From: Candidatus Aminicenantota bacterium
GTDB taxonomy: Bacteria > Acidobacteriota > Aminicenantia > Aminicenantales > Aminicenantaceae
DNA: 64,000 nucleotides
Direction: 5' to 3'
NCBI GenBank assembly: GCA_014727835.1
Contig: WJMT01000041.1
Location: 22,106 to 86,105 of the forward strand
Positions within the stretch are counted from its first letter, which is position 1. Each line of letters begins with the position of its first letter. This document shows, in pieces, positions 53,429 to 61,466 of this stretch. A model generated the notes under the pieces. The model was not told the DNA's origin. It made no database searches and saw only the letters and a program-made list of their open reading frames with translations. The translations under genes and the position numbers were made by a program.

Positions 53429-53493
53429 TGTTCACCTCAAAATTATCTTTTTCAGGATGTATATCCTGAGTTCTTGTTTTTTGCTCAGTTCAG

Positions 53494-54633
53494 TCATTTC
53501 AGAAGGTGTCTTGAAATGATGATTCTTTGGATTTCTGAAGTTCCTTCGTATAAAGAGAGGACCCTGGCATCTCTGTAGAGCTGTTCGATATAAAATTCTT
53601 TGGAATAGCCGTATCCTCCATGGATCTGAAGCGCTTCATAAGCTGTTTTGTTTGCGGTTTCTGAAGCAAAAAGTTTTGCCATGGCTGACTCCTTGGAAAA
53701 GGGCTGATTCTTATCTGAATAATCAGCCGCTCTGTACGTGAGCAGCCGGGCTGCGTCCAGATGAGTTGCCATATCAGCGATTTTGAATTGAATCGCTTGG
53801 AAAGAGGAAATGTTCTTTCCAAAAGCTTGTCTTTGATGGGAATATTTCACAGCTTCTTCAAGGCAGCGTCTCGCCAGTCCTACGGATTGAGCTGCAATTC
53901 CTATTCGTGAATAGTCCAGACACCTGAAGGCGATTTGGGCTCCTTGTCCTTCTTCTCCCAGGAGGGTGCTGGAAGGCACTGGGCAGTTATCAAGCGTGAT
54001 TTCCGTGGTTAGTGAGGAGTGAAGCCCCATTTTATCTTCGATTTTTGAAATTTCCAAGCCCGGAAAATTTTTCTCTACGATAAATGCATTCATTTTGTTT
54101 TTGTTTGATTTTCCTTTGGGTTTGGCAAATAAAATAAAAGCATCCGCATTTTGACCGTTGGTCACCCAAGATTTGATTCCATTGATGAGGTAGCCATCTC
54201 CTTTTTTCTCACAAGTGGTCTTCAGAGCAGTGGCATCTGATCCGGCTTCAGGTTCGCTCAGACTGAAAGCACCCAATATTTTTGCCTGAGCTGCCAAGGG
54301 CAGATATTTTTTCTTTTGTTCATGGGTGCCGAATTCATTTATGGAATAACAGAATAATGATGAGTGGACTGAAAAAACAACAGCGAGCGCAGGCAATGCG
54401 CGGCTGATCTCTTCGATGACCAGAGCCATTGACAGAGTATCGGTTTTAATTCCTCCGTATTCTTGAGGAACAGACATCCCCATGATGCCCAGTTCAGCCA
54501 TTTTTTTGATCAATTCCTTTGGAAAATCATGGTTATGTTCCAGCTCCCTTGCAACAGGTATGATTTCATGTTCTGCGAAATGATTTGCCATGTCCTTGAG
54601 CATGGTTTGTTCTTCATTCAGCTTTGTGTTCAT
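53494..54633 (-). CDS. Acyl-CoA dehydrogenase
   Basis: 379 aa; GAFSLSEPEAGSDATALKT, QAFGKNISSFQAIQFKIADM, YEALQIHGGYGYSKEF. Confidence 0.95.
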   Translation of the reverse strand: MNTKLNEEQTMLKDMANHFAEHEIIPVARELEHNHDFPKELIKKMAELGIMGMSVPQEYGGIKTDTLSMALVIEEISRALPALAVVFSVHSSLFCYSINEFGTHEQKKKYLPLAAQAKILGAFSLSEPEAGSDATALKTTCEKKGDGYLINGIKSWVTNGQNADAFILFAKPKGKSNKNKMNAFIVEKNFPGLEISKIEDKMGLHSSLTTEITLDNCPVPSSTLLGEEGQGAQIAFRCLDYSRIGIAAQSVGLARRCLEEAVKYSHQRQAFGKNISSFQAIQFKIADMATHLDAARLLTYRAADYSDKNQPFSKESAMAKLFASETANKTAYEALQIHGGYGYSKEFYIEQLYRDARVLSLYEGTSEIQRIIISRHLLK

Positions 54634-54648
54634 TGAAGCTCCTTTTTT

Positions 54649-55140
54649 CTAAAGGACCACGTCTTTAAAATGCCGGGATAATTTATCATAGGTTTGGCGG
54701 ATATCTTCGATCGTCAGTTTCGCTCTTGCCACTAAAGGCATAAAATTGGAGTCACCGGTCCATCTTGGAATGATGTGCATATGATAATGATAGGCAACTC
54801 CGGCTCCTGCGCTGTGACCGATATTCATTCCTGTGTTGAATCCGTGAGGATGATAAACTTTGCGGAGGATTTCAATGGATTTTTTCAAAATATCTGCCAT
54901 TTCATCAGAAGCTTTTTTTTCTGCTTTTTCAATGGAATCAAGATGATTGAAAGGAGCGATCATGAGATGTCCCGGGGAATAAGGATATTTGTTGAGAATA
55001 ACGAAATTATGATTACCCCGGAAGAGAATGAAGTCCTTTTGGTCATGATTTCTTTTTGAAGCCACGCAGAAGAAACACTGTTTCATTTTTTGTGCGTTTT
55101 TAACGTAATCTTTTCTCCATGGAACGGTGATGTATTCCAT
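54649..55140 (-). CDS. HIT family hydrolase
   Basis: 163 aa; NKYPYSPGHLMIAPFNH, YHYHMHIIPRW. Confidence 0.93.
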   Translation of the reverse strand: MEYITVPWRKDYVKNAQKMKQCFFCVASKRNHDQKDFILFRGNHNFVILNKYPYSPGHLMIAPFNHLDSIEKAEKKASDEMADILKKSIEILRKVYHPHGFNTGMNIGHSAGAGVAYHYHMHIIPRWTGDSNFMPLVARAKLTIEDIRQTYDKLSRHFKDVVL

Positions 55141-55415
55141 TATTGATTGATCATCTGTTTCAGGATTTTGCTTGGTTTGAAGTAAATCACTTTTTTGGCA
55201 GGAACTTTGACCGGTTCTCCGGTTCTGGGATTCCTTCCTGACCTTGAACTCCGTTTTCTAATTCGAAAGCTTCCAAAACCCCTTAGTTCGATTTCTTCAC
55301 CGTTTTTTATGGCATCCTTTATGGTATCGAAAAATATATTGATCCCCTTCTCTGCTTCCTGTTTGGTGATGTTCATATCTTTGGCTAATCTGTTGATTAG
55401 ATCTGCTTTTATCAT
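55140..55415 (-). CDS. HU/IHF family DNA-binding protein
   Basis: 91 aa; MIKADLINRLAKDMNITKQEAEKGINIFFDTI, GFGSFRIRKRSSRSGRNPRTGEPVKVPAKKVIYFKPSK. Confidence 0.95.
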   Translation of the reverse strand: MIKADLINRLAKDMNITKQEAEKGINIFFDTIKDAIKNGEEIELRGFGSFRIRKRSSRSGRNPRTGEPVKVPAKKVIYFKPSKILKQMINQ

Positions 55416-57154
55416 GATTTTTTCTCCTTTTCCTTTTTTGACATGCTGGGAGAAGTTGCAATACTATCCAGTTGATCTTTCATAATATCGCCAAGGGTGT
55501 GTTTGGTGTCTTGGCTTTTCATGTACTTTTTGTACTCCATTTTTTGCATTTCCAGTTGAGCTTTTTTAAAGCTTAAAGATATTTTTTTGTCTTTTTGGTT
55601 CATTTTTAAAATTTTGGCGGGTTTTTCTTCACCCACAGAGAAGGAGTCTGAAGGATCTTCGATTTTTTTCTCACTGAGCTCTGATAAAAACACAACTCCT
55701 TCGATGCCGGGGAGGATTTCAACAAAAACACCAAAGTCAACGATACGGACAATTTTCACATTGACAATATCGCCTGTTTTCTGACGTTTGAAGAAATCTT
55801 CCCAAATGTCACCTTCGAGCTGCTTGATGCCCAATGATAGTTTTTCTTTATCCACGTCTATATTGAGAATGACGGCTTTGATTTCATCACCCACACTCAA
55901 CACATCAGAAGGGTGATTGATTTTTTTCCAGCTGATATCAGAAATATGGATCAAACCTTCCACTCCTTTTTCAACCTCCATGAAAGCTCCAAAGGAAGTG
56001 ATATTGGTGATTTTGCCCTCTACCTGTTTTCCGATTCCATATTTGTCCTGTAAAGTTTCCAGAGGATGGGGCTGGACTTGCTTGAGACCCAGTGATATCC
56101 GTTTTTCGTCCGAATCTATATCCAGTATAGTGACGGTGACTTCTTCTCCCGGTGAGAGAATCTTTTTGGGATGAATTGTTTTTCGCGACCATGTCAGATC
56201 AGAAACATGAACCAGTCCCTCCACTCCTTTTTCCAATTCCACAAAAGCGCCGAAATCAGTGAGATTAACCACCTTTCCAGTGATTTTTTGCCCTTCACTG
56301 TATTTCTCTTCAATGTTTTCCCAGGGATCTTTGGTCAGTTGTTTATAGCCCAAGGAGATTTTTTCTTCTTTTTCGTCGAAATCCAGTATGACCACTTCTA
56401 TTTTTTGACCGATATCAAACAGCTCGGAGGGATGATTCACCTTTCCCCAAGACATATCGGATATATGCAAAAGCCCTTCGATTCCTCCTAAATCCACAAA
56501 AGCGCCGAAATGGGTCAGTGTTTTCACTTCTCCCATAAATGTTTTTCCCTTCTTCAGCTGAGAAAAGACCTGTTTTTTCTTTTTTTCTTTTTTGTCCATA
56601 AGGAATACTTTTCTGGACACCACAGCATTTTCGCTCCTGCGGTCGAATTTAATAACCTTGAACTTGAACCGGTTTCCCATGATCTGGTTCGGGTCTTTAA
56701 CAGATTTGATATCCGCATGGGAATCAGGAAGGAATGTTTTGATTCCCACATCGACCAGGTAGCCTTTGTTGACCTTATCTGTCACTTTCCCGATGATCCA
56801 GTTGTTGTATTTATAGGCTTTTTCAAGGTTATCCAGTGCTTTTATAGCGATCGCTTTGCTTTTGGATAGAGGCAGATATCCGTCCCTAGGACTGCTGCGT
56901 TCTAAGATAGCTTCGATCTCATCGCCGGTCTTGATTTTTTTCATGTTTTGGGGGTCGCTGAAGTCTTCTGCTGGAATCATGCCCTCTGATTTGGATCCGA
57001 TATCCACGAGTACAAAAGAGGAGGTGACTTTAAGAACCTTTCCCCTGACTAATTTTCCGGGACTCAGTTCTGCAGCTTTGAATTTGTATTTTTCAAGAAG
57101 CTCTTCATAATCTTTTGTTGTGATGCTGTTGTTATTCTTGGTTAGCTCTGACAT
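55412..57154 (-). CDS. rpsA: S1 RNA-binding domain protein (ribosomal protein S1)
   Basis: 580 aa, about six S1 repeats (GxVxxxTDFGAFVELEKGVEGLVHVSDL type). Confidence 0.95.
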   Translation of the reverse strand: MSELTKNNNSITTKDYEELLEKYKFKAAELSPGKLVRGKVLKVTSSFVLVDIGSKSEGMIPAEDFSDPQNMKKIKTGDEIEAILERSSPRDGYLPLSKSKAIAIKALDNLEKAYKYNNWIIGKVTDKVNKGYLVDVGIKTFLPDSHADIKSVKDPNQIMGNRFKFKVIKFDRRSENAVVSRKVFLMDKKEKKKKQVFSQLKKGKTFMGEVKTLTHFGAFVDLGGIEGLLHISDMSWGKVNHPSELFDIGQKIEVVILDFDEKEEKISLGYKQLTKDPWENIEEKYSEGQKITGKVVNLTDFGAFVELEKGVEGLVHVSDLTWSRKTIHPKKILSPGEEVTVTILDIDSDEKRISLGLKQVQPHPLETLQDKYGIGKQVEGKITNITSFGAFMEVEKGVEGLIHISDISWKKINHPSDVLSVGDEIKAVILNIDVDKEKLSLGIKQLEGDIWEDFFKRQKTGDIVNVKIVRIVDFGVFVEILPGIEGVVFLSELSEKKIEDPSDSFSVGEEKPAKILKMNQKDKKISLSFKKAQLEMQKMEYKKYMKSQDTKHTLGDIMKDQLDSIATSPSMSKKEKEKKS

Positions 57155-57346
57155 TGGACTGATTTCTCCCTGTGATATTGATGTTTTAAGCTGAGTTTTT
57201 TTTGATCATTGTTTTCTTTGTTTGTTTCCATTTTTTACCTAAGAATGAGTTGGTTATACTATATGAGAAAAATGTTTTTGTCAATGCTAAATAGTGGTGA
57301 AATATTGACTTAGACAGGTTTCTTTGGGATGATCTACCAATGAAGT

Positions 57347-57892
57347 TTAGTGTTCTTCGTCTTTGTCTTCGAGTATTTTTTCGATTTCTTCCTTACTGGG
57401 AAGGTCCTCAATGCTGTTGAGTCCGAAATATGCCAGAAATTCTTTGGAGGTTCTGTAAATCAGAGGTTTTCCAGGGCTTTTTTTTCTCCCCACAATTTTA
57501 ATCAACTTTTTTTCGAGAAGAGTTTTGAGGCAGTGAGTGGCATCCACTCCTCGAATAGCTGATATTTCAGCTAAGGTGATGGGCTGGTGATAAGCGACAG
57601 CGGATAGAGTTTCCAATGCCTCCCTGGAGAGCTTTTTTCTTTTTTCATCTCTCATCAATCTTTTCACATATTCATTATATTCTTTTCTGGTAGCGAACAG
57701 ATACCCACCAGAGGCTTGATGGATATGGATTCCTCTTTTTCCTTCTGAGTAGTCAAGGACAAGTTTTTGTGCAGCCTTTTCAATGTCTTCATCTGAAAAT
57801 TCTTTGAGGATCTCTTTGATCTTTTCCAGAGGCAGAGGCTCCAGAGAGACAAAAATCAATGCTTCGATGATGTTGTTCAATGTTTTGTTCAT
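57347..57892 (-). CDS. scpB: Segregation and condensation protein B
   Basis: 181 aa; LNNIIEALIFVSLEPLPLEKI, SREALETLSAVAYHQPITLAEISAIRGVD. Confidence 0.95.
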   Translation of the reverse strand: MNKTLNNIIEALIFVSLEPLPLEKIKEILKEFSDEDIEKAAQKLVLDYSEGKRGIHIHQASGGYLFATRKEYNEYVKRLMRDEKRKKLSREALETLSAVAYHQPITLAEISAIRGVDATHCLKTLLEKKLIKIVGRKKSPGKPLIYRTSKEFLAYFGLNSIEDLPSKEEIEKILEDKDEEH

Positions 57893-58632
57893 ATATTCAA
57901 ATCACCTCTTAACCAGACTTTTATGGTATGGAAGAGTTGTTCCTGCACAGCAATGACAATTTGCTCACTGATCAACTCCAGCAAGCAGAAAAAAGATACC
58001 ATAGCCTCTTCTAAGGTTTCTTGTTTGCTGAAATATTCGACAAAATCAAGATAAGATTGGTCGTTTAAAGTTTGCAAGATATCTTGTCTTTTTTCTTTCA
58101 CAGAAAACTCTTTTCCTGTGATGACTTTGATCGGCTCTTTCTGCTGCCTTTTCATAAGCTTAAAAAAAACTTCAGCCACATCAAACAAAGAGACCTCAAT
58201 AAAGTCAAGTTCTTGAAAAGACACTGATTGAGGAAGTGATTGTCTCTTCCATGTTTTGATCTGTTTATCCTCTTTTTCTCGTAAGATCTCACAGGCCGCT
58301 TTGATGTTTTGATAATCCAGCAGCCGGGCGACCAGATCTTTGCGCGGGTCTTGCTCTTGATCTTCAGAACTTTCTCTGGGAAGAAGCATCTTTGATTTGA
58401 TCTGGATAAGGAGAGCAGCCATGAGAAGAAATTCAGACTCTCTTTCCAGGTTGATGTGCTCTTTGTTCTCCAGATACTTGAGGTATTCCCTGGTGATGGA
58501 GGCAATGGGAATATCATGAATACTGATTTTCTTTTTTTTTATCAGGAAGAGAAGAAGGTCTAGAGGTCCTTGAAAAACTTCAAGGTTGATCTGATAATTT
58601 TGGGAGCTCTCCATTTTGCCTGGTCTATTCAT
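57889..58632 (-). CDS. scpA: Segregation and condensation protein A
   Basis: 247 aa; YQINLEVFQGPLDLLLFLIKKKKISIHDIPIASITREYL. ATG 58632 lies in a repeat end; MESSQN (about 58614) is an alternative start. Confidence 0.95.
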   Translation of the reverse strand: MNRPGKMESSQNYQINLEVFQGPLDLLLFLIKKKKISIHDIPIASITREYLKYLENKEHINLERESEFLLMAALLIQIKSKMLLPRESSEDQEQDPRKDLVARLLDYQNIKAACEILREKEDKQIKTWKRQSLPQSVSFQELDFIEVSLFDVAEVFFKLMKRQQKEPIKVITGKEFSVKEKRQDILQTLNDQSYLDFVEYFSKQETLEEAMVSFFCLLELISEQIVIAVQEQLFHTIKVWLRGDLNI

Positions 58633-58639
58633 AAAAAAA
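58619..58639 (+). repeat. Half copy (copy C) of the CCTGGaCTATTCATAAAAAAA repeat end
   Basis: CCTGGTCTATTCATAAAAAAA: 20/21 identity to the left end of copy A. Confidence 0.65.
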
Positions 58640-58682
58640 CAGTTTTATTCTGCCTGCAAGCCCGGATTTGATTTTTTTCATT

Positions 58683-59375
58683 TTAGAGAACAATGGAGTA
58701 GATCACGATTTGTATGGGTCTGATGATGAGGTCAAGAAGCCCTAGATAAAGGAGCCCTAAAATAATGATGAATCCAAAAGGGCGGATTTTTTCATAAGTT
58801 TGACTGGCTTCTTCTGATAGAAGTCCTGTGATGATCCCGCTTCCGTCCAAAGGAGGGATGGGAATGAGATTGAATACAGCAAGAAGCACATTCAAAAAAA
58901 CAGCATAAAACAAAATCACGGCCAGTCCTTCCAATGGTTGAAAGCCTGCTTGGATGCCGCTCCGCCCCATTAAAAAAGACCTTATGAAATAGCGGGTGTT
59001 GGGATTCAGTGCTTTGAGAAAAACAATGGCGATTAAAGACACAAGAGCAGCTAACAAATTAGCTCCCGGCCCAGCTGCAGATATGAGCATATTATCCCGT
59101 TTGGGATTTCTCAAATTTGCTGGATTGACAGGGACAGGCTTGGCCCATCCAAAAGGAGGGACTCCCATAATGATAAGGATAGCAGGCATGAGAACAGTGC
59201 CGATGGGATCTATATGAGGAACCGGATTCAAGGTGATCCGTCCCATGATCTGAGCCGTGGGATCGCCCATTTTGTAAGCTGCCCAGCCATGAGCTGCTTC
59301 ATGGATGGTGATCGCAAAAAGGATCACGAATAAGCTTACGATGATAGTGAAGATGTCCATTGGTTTAGAAAACAT
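58683..59375 (-). CDS. M50 family site-2-protease-like metalloprotease
   Basis: 230 aa; FAITIHEAAHGWAAYKMGDPTA (HExxH), NLIPIPPLDGSGI. Confidence 0.95.
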   Translation of the reverse strand: MFSKPMDIFTIIVSLFVILFAITIHEAAHGWAAYKMGDPTAQIMGRITLNPVPHIDPIGTVLMPAILIIMGVPPFGWAKPVPVNPANLRNPKRDNMLISAAGPGANLLAALVSLIAIVFLKALNPNTRYFIRSFLMGRSGIQAGFQPLEGLAVILFYAVFLNVLLAVFNLIPIPPLDGSGIITGLLSEEASQTYEKIRPFGFIIILGLLYLGLLDLIIRPIQIVIYSIVL

Positions 59376-59419
59376 TTATAGCATAACACGGATGTTCCGT
59401 AAAGTGATTTCAGCCTTAT

Positions 59420-60820
59420 TCAGAGGACAGGGAGGTATCTCTCGATTTCATATTCAGAGACCTGTTTGTCAAATTCTTTGGTCACTGATTTGTTGTACTG
59501 CTCGATTTCAAAGCTTTTGTTTTGGAGGAATTTTTCAAACATGTGGTTTCCCAGGAGTTCTTTAAGAATTTTGCTGTTTTTCATTTTATTCAACGCATTG
59601 TAGAGATTCGAGGGGAGTGTTTTGATATGGAGTCTTTTTTGTTTGCTCTGGCTCATATCAAAGATGTTATCCTCAACAGGTTTGGGCAGAATGTGTTTAT
59701 TTTGAATCCCATTGAGTCCGGCGCTGATCATGGACGCGAAACAGAGATACAGGTTACAGGCAGGATCCGGAGACCTCAATTCAATGCGTGTGGCCCTCTC
59801 TTTTCCCGGCTGGTATTCAGGAACTCTGATGTATGCGGATCTGTTTTTCTGGCCCCAGGCAATGTAGACAGGGGCTTCATAACCAATGATCAGCCTTTTA
59901 TAGGAATTGATCCACTGACAAAGGACTGCGGAGATCTGCTGTGCATTTTTCATAAGACCAGCCATATAATATTTGGCTGTATCTGACAAATGCAAGTGGT
60001 TGTTTTTCTGGAAAAAAATGTTCTGTCCTTTTCTCCACAAGGATTGGTGCACATGCATCCCATTTCCGTTTTGGCCGTTAAGCGGCTTGGGCATGAATGT
60101 GGCATAGAGATTATTCATTCGGGCCACTTTTTTGACCATATAACGAAACAGCATACACACATCTGCCATTTCGAGGGCACTCAGGTATTTGAGGTCGATT
60201 TCATGCTGTCCGTTAGCCACTTCGTGATGGTCATACTCGGATTCGATTCCCATTTCTCGCAATAAGATTTGAATTTCTTTTCTGATCTCTCCGTGAAGTC
60301 CTCCGAAGAAATATCCTCCTTCATCCAGGGGGGCAGGGGTCTTTTTGTCTGGGAAGAGAAAGAATTCCAGTTCAGGCCCCAGTTTGATATCGTCGATTTT
60401 GAATTCCTGTTGGGCTTTTTTGATCACTTTTTTCAGGACATATCTTGAGTCTCCTTCATAATGCTTTCCTTCCGGAGTCAAGATGTCTCCGAACATGACA
60501 GCTTCTTTCCATTTTGTCTTTTCTGCAAATCCCTGATAGTCCCATGGAAGAATCCGAAATGTGGAGGCCTCGGGTTTGATCACCAGGTCGCTTTCCTCCA
60601 CTCTCACAAAACCTTCAATGGAAGATCCGTCAAATCCTTTCCCCTGTTCAAAAGTGGCTTTCAGCTCCTGACTTGGAATGGTGAAATCCATATGACGACC
60701 CAGGATATCAGGGAATATGATCCTTATAAATTGGATGTGGTATTCCGGATTCAAGACGGTTTCGAGAACTTCCTGCTGCTCTTGATATCCGTGATTCTTA
60801 AGATGTTGTTTTTGAGGCAT
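59420..60820 (-). CDS. glnA: Glutamine synthetase
   Basis: FDGSSIEGFVRVEESDLV, NGNGMHVHQSLW; start set at MPQKQH with ggaggg RBS. Confidence 0.95.
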   Translation of the reverse strand: MPQKQHLKNHGYQEQQEVLETVLNPEYHIQFIRIIFPDILGRHMDFTIPSQELKATFEQGKGFDGSSIEGFVRVEESDLVIKPEASTFRILPWDYQGFAEKTKWKEAVMFGDILTPEGKHYEGDSRYVLKKVIKKAQQEFKIDDIKLGPELEFFLFPDKKTPAPLDEGGYFFGGLHGEIRKEIQILLREMGIESEYDHHEVANGQHEIDLKYLSALEMADVCMLFRYMVKKVARMNNLYATFMPKPLNGQNGNGMHVHQSLWRKGQNIFFQKNNHLHLSDTAKYYMAGLMKNAQQISAVLCQWINSYKRLIIGYEAPVYIAWGQKNRSAYIRVPEYQPGKERATRIELRSPDPACNLYLCFASMISAGLNGIQNKHILPKPVEDNIFDMSQSKQKRLHIKTLPSNLYNALNKMKNSKILKELLGNHMFEKFLQNKSFEIEQYNKSVTKEFDKQVSEYEIERYLPVL

Positions 60821-60972
60821 GGTTTCTGTCCCTCCTTTGGAATGATTTGATCGGCTCATGCTGAATATGTTTTTTAATACATGAAAAAACTATTAATGTC
60901 AATAAATAATTGAAAAAAAACGATAAATGATGTAAATTAGGAAATAAATAAAGACAAATAAGGGAGAACGCT

Positions 60973-61416
60973 ATGATTGATGATTTGGATCAGAAAATCA
61001 TCCGGGTTTTGAATGAAAATGCCAGAAAGAGCTACAGAGAGATGGCTAAGCAGCTGGATGTTTCTGTGACCGCAGTCATAAATAGGATCAAAAAATTGGA
61101 GAAAGCTGATGTCATAAAGGGCTATATTCCTGTTGTCAACAGGGACTATTTTGGGATTAAACTCACCGCCTTGATTGCTCTTCGTCTGGCACAGGGAAAT
61201 CTTTTGGAAACTCAAAAACAAATCGCCAGAGATAGCCGGATAGCTGCGGTGTATGATATCACCGGAGAATGGGACTCATTGGTTCTCGGTTATTTCAAAG
61301 ACCGGAAGGACCTGAATGATTTCATCAAATCTCTGCTCACTAAAAACAATATAGACAGGTCCATAACCCACATTGTATTGAATGTCGTGAAGGAGGAACG
61401 ACAGATTTTGGTTTAG
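60973..61416 (+). CDS. Lrp/AsnC family transcriptional regulator
   Basis: 147 aa; IDDLDQKIIRVLNENARKSYREMAKQLDVSVTAVINRIKKLEKADVIKGY. Confidence 0.96.
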   Translation: MIDDLDQKIIRVLNENARKSYREMAKQLDVSVTAVINRIKKLEKADVIKGYIPVVNRDYFGIKLTALIALRLAQGNLLETQKQIARDSRIAAVYDITGEWDSLVLGYFKDRKDLNDFIKSLLTKNNIDRSITHIVLNVVKEERQILV

Positions 61417-61431
61417 CCGGGTAGTTATCCA

Positions 61432-61459
61432 TAGACAAAATCAATGATTTTGTTATAAT
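61432..61459 (+). promoter_or_regulatory. Promoter of the M1 peptidase gene with a palindrome in the spacer
   Basis: TAGACA (61432-61437), N16, TATAAT (61454-61459); palindrome caaaatca-a-tgattttg at 61436-61452; ATG at 61467. Confidence 0.7.
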
Positions 61460-61466
61460 TGAGTTG

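Noticed and set aside
53908-53919. tgaatagtccag resembles the CCTGGACTATTCA repeat end
   Set aside because: Lies inside the conserved acyl-CoA dehydrogenase sequence (CLDYSRIGIA) and is explained by codons; no A-tract or second end follows.
60860-60972. AT-rich glnA-lrp divergent intergenic region as a regulatory hub
   Set aside because: Plausible, but no clear palindrome or consensus promoter pair can be supported by eye.
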